The notes under the pieces were generated by a model. The model worked only from the letters and a program-made list of their open reading frames with translations. It ran no database searches and was not told the origin of the DNA. This document shows, piece by piece, positions 10,826 to 18,205 of a stretch of DNA of 64,000 nucleotides. This DNA is from Sinomonas sp. ASV486. GTDB lineage: Bacteria > Actinomycetota > Actinomycetes > Actinomycetales > Micrococcaceae. A program made the position numbers and the translations under genes. The stretch spans positions 45,668 to 109,667 of the forward strand of contig NZ_JAVFJK010000008.1 in the NCBI RefSeq assembly GCF_030908215.1, in the 5' to 3' direction. Position 1 is the stretch's first letter. Each line of letters opens with the position of its first letter.

Positions 10826-10831
10826 ATTCTA
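10826..10831 (-). promoter_or_regulatory. -10 box of mnmA, leaderless
   Basis: TAGAAT on the minus strand, exactly 6 nt before the GTG start (10819). The transcript would begin at or next to the start codon. No clear -35 match. Confidence 0.6.
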
Positions 10832-10880
10832 GCGTCGAGGGGGCCCTGCGCCGCGCTGGGCACTGTCGAGGGGAGTGCAC

Positions 10881-12131
10881 ATGGAGCAGCCGATTCTCAT
10901 CGCCGGAGGCGGTCTGGCCGCGGGAAGTGCCGCCAAGACGCTTCGCCAGGAAGGCTACGACGGGCCCATTCGCGTCGTCGCAGCCGAGCACCGAACGCCG
11001 TACCTCCGCCCGCCGCTGTCGAAGGAATTCCTCAAGGGGACGGGGTCGGAGGCCGACCTCGAGGTCAATCCGCCCGGCTGGTATGCGGAGCACGATGTCG
11101 AGGTGCTCCTCGGTGAACGGGCCGAGCAGGTCATCCCTGCCACGCACATGCTCCGCCTGGAGAGTGACGCGCTCCTGCCGTACTCGAAGCTCCTCATCGC
11201 GACCGGAGCGCAGCCGAGGGTCCTCGACCTTCCCGGCGCGCATCTCGAGGGGATCCACTCCCTGCGACGCTTCGAGGACTCCCTCGGGCTGCGCACCGAG
11301 CTCTCCGGCGGCGGCCGCCACGTGGTGATCGTGGGCACAGGTTGGATCGGATTCGAAGTCGCCGCCGCGGCCCGCGAGTACGGGAACGACGTCACTGTTC
11401 TCGGACGGCGCACGACCGTACTCCGGCAGCTGGAGCCGGCACTGGCCGAGGTGTTCCGCCGCAACCTCGAAGCGGAGGGGACGCGGTTCCGCCTCGGCGC
11501 GCATCCGGTGGAGTTCGTCGCGGGCCTGAGCGAGGAGGGCGTGGCCGGCATCGTCCTCAACACGGGCGAGCGCATCGCTGCCGATCTCGTCGTCGTGGCC
11601 GCGGGCGTCGAACCTGACACCGCGCTCGCCGAAGGCACCCGGATGGCCGTGCGCAACGGGATCGTCACGGACGCATCCCTCCGCACGGGGGTGGCCAACG
11701 TCTTCGCTGCCGGCGACGTCGCGAGTTCACTCCAGCCGTTCACCGGTGAGCATGTCCGCAGCGAGCACTGGTCCAACGCGCTCAACAGCGGCAAGGTCGC
11801 GGCGAAGGCGATGCTGGGCCAGGAGGCTCAGCTGGACATCGCCCCGTACTTCTACACCGATCAGGCAGGGCTGAGCATGGAGTACTCAGGGTACTGGCAG
11901 CTCGTCCGCGGCGCTCAGCTCGTGCTGCGGGGCTCGATCGATACGGTGGAGGCCGCCAAGGATGGCTTCGTGGCGCTCTGGGTCCGCGGAGGCGCGGTGG
12001 TGGGCGGCATGAACGTCAACACATCGCGGCAGCAGAAGGCCATCAAGGCTCTCATCGCCTCCCGCGCAACCGTGGATCTCGCGCGACTCGGCGATCCGGC
12101 AGTCCCGCTCGCGGAGCTCGCGGGCATCTGA
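10881..12131 (+). CDS. FAD-dependent NAD(P)H oxidoreductase, ferredoxin-reductase-like
   Basis: 416 residues. The FAD-binding Rossmann motif is GGGLAAGSAA at the N-terminus; PYLRPPLSKEFLKG is typical of rhodocoxin/putidaredoxin reductases. The NAD-binding motif VGTGWIGFEVAAAA is near residue 150. VFAAGDVAS (about 275) is the second FAD-contacting motif, and a C-terminal reductase domain follows. It probably passes electrons from NADH to a ferredoxin or similar carrier, but no ferredoxin or P450 gene is adjacent. ATG 10881 is chosen over GTG 10875 because GAGGGGAG lies just upstream. It is the only plus-strand gene between two minus-strand sulfur-transfer genes. Confidence 0.88.
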   Translation: MEQPILIAGGGLAAGSAAKTLRQEGYDGPIRVVAAEHRTPYLRPPLSKEFLKGTGSEADLEVNPPGWYAEHDVEVLLGERAEQVIPATHMLRLESDALLPYSKLLIATGAQPRVLDLPGAHLEGIHSLRRFEDSLGLRTELSGGGRHVVIVGTGWIGFEVAAAAREYGNDVTVLGRRTTVLRQLEPALAEVFRRNLEAEGTRFRLGAHPVEFVAGLSEEGVAGIVLNTGERIAADLVVVAAGVEPDTALAEGTRMAVRNGIVTDASLRTGVANVFAAGDVASSLQPFTGEHVRSEHWSNALNSGKVAAKAMLGQEAQLDIAPYFYTDQAGLSMEYSGYWQLVRGAQLVLRGSIDTVEAAKDGFVALWVRGGAVVGGMNVNTSRQQKAIKALIASRATVDLARLGDPAVPLAELAGI

Positions 12132-12141
12132 CCGCAACCGT

Positions 12142-12300
12142 GACGCGGGGTCACCTCCCGACTACCCGGGGTCACCTCCCGACTACCCGGGGTCACCTCC
12201 CGACTACCCGGGGTCACCTCCCGACTACCCGGGGTCACCTCCCGACTACCCGGGGTCACCTCCCGACTACCCGGGGTCACCTCCCGGGGATGCGGGGTCA
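12142..12300. repeat. 21-bp tandem repeat array R2, seven units
   Basis: Units start at 12147 and every 21 bp to 12273, with core GGGGTCACCTCCCG. The first six are identical (spacer ACTACCC), the seventh has a GGGATGC spacer, and a last core ends at 12300. The array fills the gap between the flavoprotein stop (12131) and the desulfurase stop (12309). Read from the desulfurase side, it has the TGACCCCG orientation. Identity of six units suggests recent expansion. Confidence 0.95.
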
Positions 12301-12308
12301 GGCGCCAG

Positions 12309-13535
12309 TCAGCCGCGCGCGCGAGTGCTTGCCGTCTCGATGCGGCTCGCGTGCCCTGCCATCCCGGCCGCACGGGCCTGCGCCACGGCGGGTCCAATCG
12401 TGGCGACGAGCGCGTCGACATCGGCTTCCGTCGTGCTCCAGCCGAGGCTGAAGCGCTGGGAACCGCGCGCCTCGTCTTCCGTCCGGCCCATCGCAAGAAG
12501 CACGTGGGAGGGGCGCGGGACTCCGGCCGTGCAGGCCGATCCCGTCGACGTCTCGAGTCCCGCCATGTCCAGGAGGAACAGGAGCGAATCCCCCTCGCAC
12601 CCGAGGAATGTCGCGTGGGCAATGCCCGGGAGCCTCTCGGGCGTTTCTCCCCTCGCGGTCGGCCCGCTCACGACGGCGGCGGGCACCTCCCGCTCGATGC
12701 CCGCCAGGAGCCTGTCCCGAAGCCCGGCGAGACGGCGCGATTCGTCCGGAAGGTGCGTGACGGCGTCGTGCGCCGCGACCGCGAAGGCCGCGGCACCGGC
12801 GGCGTCGAGCGTGCCCGAGCGCAGCCCGCGCTGTTGGCCGCCGCCATGGAGGACGGGCGTGAGCACGATGTCACGCCGCACTACGAGGCCGCCGATGCCT
12901 ACTGGCGCGCCCACCTTGTGCCCGCTCACGGCCATGGTCGCGAGCCCTGACGCCGCGAAGTCCACCGGAACGTGGCCAAACGCCTGGACTGCGTCAGAGT
13001 GCACCGGGATCCCGAACTCGGCCGCGGCCGCGACGGCCTCAGCCACCGGCTGCACGGTACCGATCTCGTTGTTGGCCCACATGAGGGCCACGAGCGCCAC
13101 GCCCCCGGGATCGCGGGCAATCTCGGCGCGGAGGGCGTCGATGCTCGTCGTTCCTGCGGCGTCGCAGGGAAGCCAGACGACCTCGGCGCCCTCGTGATTC
13201 TCGAGCCATTCGACGGTGTCTCCGACGGCATGGTGCTCGACACTCGAGCACAGGATCCGTGTGCGCCGCGGATCTTCGGCGTGGCGGGACCAGTACAGGC
13301 CCTTCACGGCCAGGTTGTCTGCCTCCGTGCCCCCGGACGTTAAGACGATCTCCGTTGGGTGTGCGCCGAGGTCCTGCGCGAGAGACTCGCGGGCGTCCTC
13401 GAGGACGCGGCGCGCGGACTGTCCGGCGGCGTGGAGCGAGGAAGGATTGCCGCCCCTTGCGATCTGCTCGGTGTAGGCCGCGAGGGCGGCGGGGGTCACG
13501 GGCGTCGTGGCGGCGTGGTCAAGGTAGACGGGCAC
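12309..13535 (-). CDS. Cysteine desulfurase, NifS/IscS family
   Basis: 408 residues, class V aminotransferase fold. It begins with YLDHAATTPV; SGHKVGAP carries the PLP lysine (about K207), preceded by HSDAVQAFGH. SSTGSACTAG-type TGSACTAG carries the catalytic Cys (about C335) that takes sulfur from cysteine as a persulfide. It most likely feeds MnmA and possibly iron-sulfur assembly. The GTG start is 6 nt after TACAGT, so the mRNA is probably leaderless. The stop is followed within 10 nt by a 21-bp repeat array. A paralogous SufS would be expected elsewhere in the genome. Confidence 0.93.
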   Translation of the reverse strand: MPVYLDHAATTPVTPAALAAYTEQIARGGNPSSLHAAGQSARRVLEDARESLAQDLGAHPTEIVLTSGGTEADNLAVKGLYWSRHAEDPRRTRILCSSVEHHAVGDTVEWLENHEGAEVVWLPCDAAGTTSIDALRAEIARDPGGVALVALMWANNEIGTVQPVAEAVAAAAEFGIPVHSDAVQAFGHVPVDFAASGLATMAVSGHKVGAPVGIGGLVVRRDIVLTPVLHGGGQQRGLRSGTLDAAGAAAFAVAAHDAVTHLPDESRRLAGLRDRLLAGIEREVPAAVVSGPTARGETPERLPGIAHATFLGCEGDSLLFLLDMAGLETSTGSACTAGVPRPSHVLLAMGRTEDEARGSQRFSLGWSTTEADVDALVATIGPAVAQARAAGMAGHASRIETASTRARG

Positions 13536-13541
13536 CCTTCA

Positions 13542-13547
13542 ACTGTA
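13542..13547 (-). promoter_or_regulatory. -10 box of the cysteine desulfurase gene, leaderless
   Basis: TACAGT on the minus strand, 6 nt before GTG 13535. The intervening bases TGAAGG could look like a ribosome-binding site but would abut the start codon. Confidence 0.55.
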
Positions 13548-13598
13548 GGCGCCAGGGCCGCCCCTACTCCCCGGGCGCCCGCTCGGTCGGTCCTTGGC

Positions 13599-14285
13599 TC
13601 AGGCCTCCCGCGGGACGATCCTTGCGCAGCACGCATGCTGGCCGTCCCCCGGTTCGACGGGCTCGACGCGTCGGCTCGCGTCCCCGCAGCCGTCGAGGGC
13701 CCCTACGAGGAGGGCGCCGTTGAGGCTGCACACCACGCCGCGGTACCCGCGGGAGAGGCGGTGGAAGGGGCAGTTGCCGAGATCGATGGCCCCGTCGGCT
13801 CCGCGGACTGGCTCGTAGCCCGTGGCGTCGAGGACGGCTTCGATGCTCCCATGCTCTCCGCCGAGGGCCGTGCCACGCTCGTAGCCGACGGCGGCGATCG
13901 CGTCAGCCATGGGCCCGCCGTCCGCGATGGTCCGTTCAGCCGCCGCGGCGAGCAGCTCCCCCGCGAGCTCATAGGAGCGCTCGGGGACCGCCGCGACCAC
14001 CTCCGTGAGGACGGTCTCGTAGAACTTCGACGGCCTCCCCGAGCCCGGCCCGCGGCGGCTGGACGGCTTGGCGAAGACAGCTGCCAGCACGCCGTCGTCC
14101 ACGAGCCGGTCGAGGTGCGCGGCGGCCGCAGCTCGGGAGATCCCCGTGACGTCCGCGGCCTCGTCCCGGCCCACTGGGCGACCCGCGCCGCGCACATACA
14201 GGTACAGCGCACGACGCCGGTCCTCGCCGAGGGAGGCGAGGGCACCGAGGCGTTCGCGCCACGTGGGAGCCGAATTGGCGGTCAT
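13599..14285 (-). CDS. ArsR/SufR-like winged-helix regulator with C-terminal cysteines
   Basis: 228 residues. Residues about 20-75 form a winged helix (VTGISRAAAAAHLDRLVDDGVL, the recognition region). The rest is the effector domain of the COG2345 group, which includes the [4Fe-4S] repressor SufR. The C-terminal part has NCPFH, VVCSL, DGCGD and HACCARI; spacings are C-X13-C-X13-C-X18-CC, fitting an iron-sulfur or metal site. SufR controls Fe-S assembly genes in other bacteria; no suf operon is in this window, so the target is unknown. It is divergent from the DoxX gene, and a perfect dyad at 14320-14344 lies between them, a likely operator for both genes. Confidence 0.78.
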   Translation of the reverse strand: MTANSAPTWRERLGALASLGEDRRRALYLYVRGAGRPVGRDEAADVTGISRAAAAAHLDRLVDDGVLAAVFAKPSSRRGPGSGRPSKFYETVLTEVVAAVPERSYELAGELLAAAAERTIADGGPMADAIAAVGYERGTALGGEHGSIEAVLDATGYEPVRGADGAIDLGNCPFHRLSRGYRGVVCSLNGALLVGALDGCGDASRRVEPVEPGDGQHACCARIVPREA

Positions 14286-14316
14286 GGATCAAGTCTAGAT
14301 CCAAAATGCCAATCTG

Positions 14317-14345
14317 TTGTTTTAGACATGGCGCGGTTCTAAAAT
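14317..14345 (+). promoter_or_regulatory. Promoter of the DoxX gene
   Basis: TTGTTT (14317-14322), a 17-bp spacer and TAAAAT (14340-14345) form a good vegetative-type promoter 30 nt before the DoxX ATG. It is unusually AT-rich for this genome. Confidence 0.7.
14320..14344. promoter_or_regulatory. Inverted-repeat operator in the regulator/DoxX intergenic region
   Basis: Perfect dyad TTTTAGA-N11-TCTAAAA overlapping the -35/-10 region of the DoxX promoter, so a bound protein would block transcription. The natural candidate is the divergent SufR-like regulator. Confidence 0.65.
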
Positions 14346-14375
14346 CGGAAATGTCAGCTTTGGAAGGAGCTCGTC

Positions 14376-14810
14376 ATGTCAGCCACCTCAGCACACCACG
14401 GCAGGATTCATACCTCCTCCGGCGCGCGCAGCGGCGCCCGAGCGCTCACCCCCGCCGATCAGGCGTTCTACCTGCTGCGGACCCTCTATATCGTGGCCCC
14501 GATCCTCTTCGGCCTCGACAAGTTCTTCAACGTCCTCACGTATTGGCCCAACTATCTCGCCCCTGTAGCGACCCAGGTTGTCCCCCTGAGCCCGCAGTCA
14601 TTCATGTACATAGTGGGCGTCGTCGAGATCATCGCCGGGCTCCTCGTCGCATGGAAGCCGCGGTGGGGGTCACTCGTCGTCGCGCTGTGGCTGCTCGGCA
14701 TCATCGTGAACCTGCTCGTGCTCGGGCACGGATTCGACGTCGCGCTGCGCGACTTCGGCCTCCTCGTCGGGGCGCTCGCGCTCAACCGGCTCACCGCCCG
14801 CAGGGCCTAA
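14376..14810 (+). CDS. DoxX-family membrane protein
   Basis: 144 residues. About 25 polar residues are followed by four hydrophobic helices (from about residue 28): one with LLRTLYIVAPILFGLDKFF, then FMYIVGVVEIIAGLLVAW, then a helix with VALWLLGIIVNLLVL and a last short one. This is the DoxX/DUF417 arrangement. Members are linked to thiol and oxidant balance, but the reaction is not settled. AAGGAG 6 nt before ATG 14376 supports the start. It has a conventional promoter with an overlapping dyad operator and is divergent from a cysteine-rich regulator, so redox or iron-sulfur control is a fair inference. Confidence 0.78.
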   Translation: MSATSAHHGRIHTSSGARSGARALTPADQAFYLLRTLYIVAPILFGLDKFFNVLTYWPNYLAPVATQVVPLSPQSFMYIVGVVEIIAGLLVAWKPRWGSLVVALWLLGIIVNLLVLGHGFDVALRDFGLLVGALALNRLTARRA

Positions 14811-14821
14811 CCGGTCCGAAA

Positions 14822-14905
14822 CGTGACCCCGCATCGGAGGAACGTGACCCCGCATCCTCGTCCCAAGGATCCGGGGTCACGTCCCAAGGATCCGGGGTCA
14901 CGTCC
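14822..14905. repeat. 21-bp repeat array R3, head-to-head halves
   Basis: Two units read TGACCCCGCATC on the plus strand (14824 and 14845) and two read GGATCCGGGGTCACGTCC (14863-14904) in the opposite sense. The array fills the gap between convergent genes, so the repeats read TGACCCC outward from each gene end. The centre can fold as a hairpin and may serve as a two-way terminator. Confidence 0.92.
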
Positions 14906-15835
14906 CTAGCAGGTCGGCTCAAGCCCGCCGGGCGCCGCGAGGACCGCGAGAGAGCGAGGCACCACGCTGATCGTCACCGGAACGTCGGTGACCCGCTCGC
15001 CGTCCGCATAGACGACGACGCCAGGCCCGCCGATGGACACGCTGCGCACGGTTGAGAGTTCGACGGCCGGATGCCCCACGTGTTCGCCCCGGAACACCTT
15101 CGGGAACACCGCGAGGAACGCCGGGATGGACAGCGGCCGGACCACAAAGAGGTCAAGGAGCCCGTCGTCGGCCCGCGCGCCCGGCGCGATCCGCATGCCA
15201 CCGCCGAGCGAGGGTCCGTTCGCCACCGAGACGAGCATGGCGCGCTGCCGCCGGCCGACGCCGTCCACCGTGAGCTCGAACGGAATCGGGCGGAAGGAGA
15301 CGAGCTCCCGCAGGACGGCGAGCGTGTACCGGGATTGGCCCCGAGGCCACCGCCACGTATTGGCGCGTTCGTTGACCCGCGCGTCGAAGCCCGCCGAGGC
15401 CACCGCCACGTAGTGCCGCTGGCCGTCCGGCCAGTCGATGCGCCCGAGATCGAGGAGGCGGGGCGCGCCGTCGAGCGCGGCGAGGACCGCCGAGACGGCG
15501 CCCGCGACCGAGTCGAGCGGAACGCCGAGGAGCCGTGCGACGTCGTTCCCGGTCCCGGCCGGGACCACACCCAAGGGAACACCCGTTCCCGCGAGCACGT
15601 TCGCCACGAGGTTCACGGCACCGTCACCGCCCACGACGACCACCGCGTCAGGCCCGGACAGGTCCGCGGCGACGGCCGCGGCAAGCTCCAAGGCAGTCTC
15701 CCTCCGCAGCTCGGTCACGGCGGCGCCTCGGGCGCGGAATAGCGTAGCGGCCTCGCGGGCACGGGCGTCGCCGAGTCCCGCGTGTGCGGCCGGGTTCACG
15801 GCAAGGGTGAGGCGGGCCGGTCGGTCAAGGGGCAT
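14906..15835 (-). CDS. Diacylglycerol kinase-family lipid kinase
   Basis: 309 residues. The DAGK catalytic domain shows VNPAAHAG at the N-terminus, the nucleotide-binding GGDGAVN (about residue 70) and PAGTGNDVARLLG (about 95). The C-terminal half has the YegS/DgkB-like beta domain with DDGLLDLFVV. It phosphorylates a lipid such as diacylglycerol at the inner membrane face; the exact lipid cannot be read from sequence. ATG 15835 follows GATAAT by 7 nt (probable leaderless mRNA). The stop (TAG, 14906-14908) directly abuts a 21-bp repeat array. Confidence 0.9.
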   Translation of the reverse strand: MPLDRPARLTLAVNPAAHAGLGDARAREAATLFRARGAAVTELRRETALELAAAVAADLSGPDAVVVVGGDGAVNLVANVLAGTGVPLGVVPAGTGNDVARLLGVPLDSVAGAVSAVLAALDGAPRLLDLGRIDWPDGQRHYVAVASAGFDARVNERANTWRWPRGQSRYTLAVLRELVSFRPIPFELTVDGVGRRQRAMLVSVANGPSLGGGMRIAPGARADDGLLDLFVVRPLSIPAFLAVFPKVFRGEHVGHPAVELSTVRSVSIGGPGVVVYADGERVTDVPVTISVVPRSLAVLAAPGGLEPTC

Positions 15836-15842
15836 GCGCAGG

Positions 15843-15848
15843 ATTATC
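15843..15848 (-). promoter_or_regulatory. -10 box of the lipid kinase gene, leaderless
   Basis: GATAAT on the minus strand, 7 nt before ATG 15835. Confidence 0.5.
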
Positions 15849-15896
15849 TCAGGCGCCGCAGGGGTGGGCGCGCAACGGACGGTCAGCGCACACTCC

Positions 15897-15902
15897 TACG
15901 AT
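15897..15902 (+). promoter_or_regulatory. -10 box of the J-domain gene, leaderless
   Basis: TACGAT, 6 nt before ATG 15909. There is no ribosome-binding site upstream of that ATG. Confidence 0.55.
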
Positions 15903-15908
15903 GGACCC

Positions 15909-16838
15909 ATGCCCGTGCACGTCCCTTCCCACTACGAGGTGCTCGGCGTGCCCGTCACCGCGAACGAGAGCGAGATCCGGCGCGCATACCGCCGGGCAGC
16001 CCGCGCCCACCACCCCGACCACGGAGGCGACGTCGTCGAGTTCCGCCGGGTGACCCTCGCGTTCGAGGTCCTCTCCGATCCGAAGGCCCGCGCCGCCTAC
16101 GATCGCAGCTACTTCACCTCGGCGCCGCAGCGCGAGTCGCCGCAGCCCGGCAGCGCGGCGCCGACGGGCGCAGGCACCTTCACAGCGCGGGCCGCGCCGC
16201 GCAGCGGCGGGCAGCGGAACCTCGCCGGCGAGCCGGCCGTCTATGTCCCGCCGTTTGCGCCGGGCAGCGTGCCGCTCCTGCCGGCCGAGATTGCGGCGCG
16301 GGCCGAGCATGGGGTCCCCCGCCGCCGCGGGCTGTTCGGAGCCGACGCGAGGATCCAGCGCGAACAGCGGACCGCGGCGCTCATCCGCCGCCGCGTACTG
16401 ACGGCGATCCCCTCCGCGCGGCTCTTGAACGGCCTCCGCTCTCCCGCAGACTCGACCCACATCGCCCACGCTGTCCTCGCCGGGTACCGGCTCGCCCTCG
16501 TGGACTCGATGCTGGTCCCGCGCGGCAACTACGCGTGGGACGGCGAGCACCTGATCCACGGCAGCCGGGTCGTGGCACCGCCGCGGCTGGCCGACCAGGT
16601 CCGGTACTTCCAGAACCTGTTCCCCGAGCTCAATGTTCAGGGCTACATCCTGGTCCAGACCCCGGACGAGGCGCTCCACGAGCCCGTCATCGACGTCCGC
16701 CGCGGAGCCGAAGGGCTCATCGAGCCCCTCAACGCCGCCAAGTTCCTGCGCGAGCTCACGTTCTTCCTCTCCTCCGGGCCGCAGCCGAACGTCGTGTTTA
16801 TCCCTGCCCTCGCGCGCCTGCTCACGGGCCTCCACTGA
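15909..16838 (+). CDS. DnaJ-type J-domain protein
   Basis: 309 residues. Residues about 6-65 are a J domain: HYEVLGVPVTANESEIRRAYR, then ARAHHPDHGG with the HPD triad that stimulates DnaK, then FEVLSDPKARAAYD. There is no Gly/Phe region or zinc finger, so this is a class C J protein. A Pro/Ala/Gly-rich linker (about 75-110) leads to a C-terminal domain of about 190 residues, with the end LNAAKFLRELTFFLSS, that I do not recognise. The start is set by the first residue of the J domain and by the -10 box 6 nt upstream. Divergent from the lipid kinase; the two promoters lie within about 60 bp. Confidence 0.85.
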   Translation: MPVHVPSHYEVLGVPVTANESEIRRAYRRAARAHHPDHGGDVVEFRRVTLAFEVLSDPKARAAYDRSYFTSAPQRESPQPGSAAPTGAGTFTARAAPRSGGQRNLAGEPAVYVPPFAPGSVPLLPAEIAARAEHGVPRRRGLFGADARIQREQRTAALIRRRVLTAIPSARLLNGLRSPADSTHIAHAVLAGYRLALVDSMLVPRGNYAWDGEHLIHGSRVVAPPRLADQVRYFQNLFPELNVQGYILVQTPDEALHEPVIDVRRGAEGLIEPLNAAKFLRELTFFLSSGPQPNVVFIPALARLLTGLH

Positions 16839-16904
16839 CTTTCGCTGACAGGGCGCACGGCTGGGCCCTTCGGCGGCCGACGAAACCGGACCGACCGGTG
16901 ACCG

Positions 16905-16910
16905 TAGGAT
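16905..16910 (+). promoter_or_regulatory. -10 box of trmL, leaderless
   Basis: TAGGAT, 7 nt before GTG 16918. GGAGG in the gap is too close to the GTG to act as a ribosome-binding site. Confidence 0.55.
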
Positions 16911-16917
16911 GGAGGGC

Positions 16918-17385
16918 GTGTTCCGCATCCTCTTCTACACGCCCGAAATCCCCGGCAATACGGGCAACGCGATCCGACTCTCGGCGGTGACGGGCTGCGA
17001 GCTGCACCTCGTCGAGCCCCTCGGGTTCAACTTCGAGGACGCTAACCTGCGCCGGGCGGGCCTCGACTACCATGACCTCGCGGTCATGACAGTCCATAAG
17101 ACGCTCGACGACGCGTTCGCCGCCCTGCTGCCCGCGCGCGTCTTCGCGTTCACGTCCCATGGCGACACGCCGTTCGCGGACGTGGCCTACGCGCCCGGAG
17201 ACGTCCTCTTCTTCGGGCCCGAGTCCGTCGGCCTGCCCCAGGACGTCCTCGACGACGAGCGGATCACGGCACGGGTGCGCCTCCCGATGCTGCCGTCCCG
17301 CCGCTCACTCAATCTCGCCAACTCCGCCTCGATCGCGGTCTACGAGGCCTGGCGGCAGAACGGGTACGCGGGCGCGCAGATCTAG
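16918..17385 (+). CDS. trmL: tRNA (cytidine/uridine-2'-O-)-methyltransferase TrmL
   Basis: 155 residues, the size of the single-domain SPOUT methyltransferases. It opens with FRILFYTPEIPGNTGN; FFGPESVGLP (about 97) and RSLNLANSASIAVYEAWRQ at the end are the knotted SAM-binding motifs. It methylates the 2'-OH of the wobble base in tRNA-Leu isoacceptors. GTG 16918 is preferred to ATG 16909 because family members start at this Met-Phe-Arg and TAGGAT sits 7 nt upstream. It is convergent with the PIG-L gene across 58 bp without a visible strong hairpin. Confidence 0.93.
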   Translation: MFRILFYTPEIPGNTGNAIRLSAVTGCELHLVEPLGFNFEDANLRRAGLDYHDLAVMTVHKTLDDAFAALLPARVFAFTSHGDTPFADVAYAPGDVLFFGPESVGLPQDVLDDERITARVRLPMLPSRRSLNLANSASIAVYEAWRQNGYAGAQI

Positions 17386-17443
17386 TCACCCTGCCGGTTA
17401 CGAGGCCGCTCAGCCACCGCACCCGACCGCCGCACCCGACCTC

Positions 17444-18205
17444 TCAGAAGCCCGCGATCGTCTCCGGGTTGTTGACCGAGACGATGTGGAACTCCTCGGC
17501 CGACGCCCCGGAGACCAGCCCGCCGTCGTGCGCCGAGGCCCGCATACGCAGACGCACCGACTCCTCCATCGCCGCGACGTCGGGATGCTGGCTGATGTGC
17601 ACGTGGAGGGCGGCGATCTTCGTGTCGACGAAGGCCGTCATGTCCGAGTAGTAGTTGGTACGGTCCTTGGGTCCCGCATACAGCCACAGCCAGGGGAGGC
17701 GGTACGCGTCGAGCCCGGCCTCAGCGAGCTCGGGGTACGCGAAGGGGTTCTCCACCGCCGGGTACATGGCCCGGGTCACCGCCTCGCCGCACGCGAGGTG
17801 GTCCGGGTGCGACTTCTGGATCCGGTCCCAGTTCCGCTCGGGGTGCATCGCGATGACGACGTCGGGCCGCACGCGGCGCACGAGCTCGACGACGTCACGC
17901 ATCACCTCGTGCGAGGGCTCGAGGTACCCGTCGCGGTAGCCCAGGAAGTGCACGTCCGTGACACCGACGAGGGCCGCGGCGCCGCGCTGCTCCTCGTGGC
18001 GCATCGCGACGATGCTCGCCCGGTGCGCGGGGTCGAAGCCACCGGCGTCCCCGTCGGTCATGATGCAGTAGTGGACCTCGACACCTGCTGCGGTCCATGC
18101 GGCTACGGTGCCCGAGACCCCGAAGTCGAGGTCGTCCGGGTGGGCTCCGAACGCGACGACCCGCCGCACCTGGTGCTTCGCCGGATCGAAGGGAGCGTCC
18201 GGCAT
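17444..18205 (-). CDS. PIG-L/LmbE-family deacetylase
   Basis: 253 residues. FGAHPDDLDFGVSGT (about residue 20) has the AHPDD metal motif, and SHPDHLACGEA (about 130) supplies the second His-Asp-His. These zinc enzymes remove N-acetyl groups from GlcNAc-type substrates; MshB and Mca of mycothiol metabolism belong here, but this protein lacks enough distinguishing sequence to say which substrate. Its ATG overlaps the etfA stop (TGATG), so it is translated with the electron-transfer flavoprotein genes although no functional link is known. An upstream in-frame extension would lie inside etfA and is rejected. Confidence 0.88.
   Translation of the reverse strand: MPDAPFDPAKHQVRRVVAFGAHPDDLDFGVSGTVAAWTAAGVEVHYCIMTDGDAGGFDPAHRASIVAMRHEEQRGAAALVGVTDVHFLGYRDGYLEPSHEVMRDVVELVRRVRPDVVIAMHPERNWDRIQKSHPDHLACGEAVTRAMYPAVENPFAYPELAEAGLDAYRLPWLWLYAGPKDRTNYYSDMTAFVDTKIAALHVHISQHPDVAAMEESVRLRMRASAHDGGLVSGASAEEFHIVSVNNPETIAGF

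Noticed and set aside
17444..18205. Assignment as mycothiol deacetylase MshB or Mca
   Set aside because: Only the general PIG-L motifs are seen and no mycothiol gene is adjacent.
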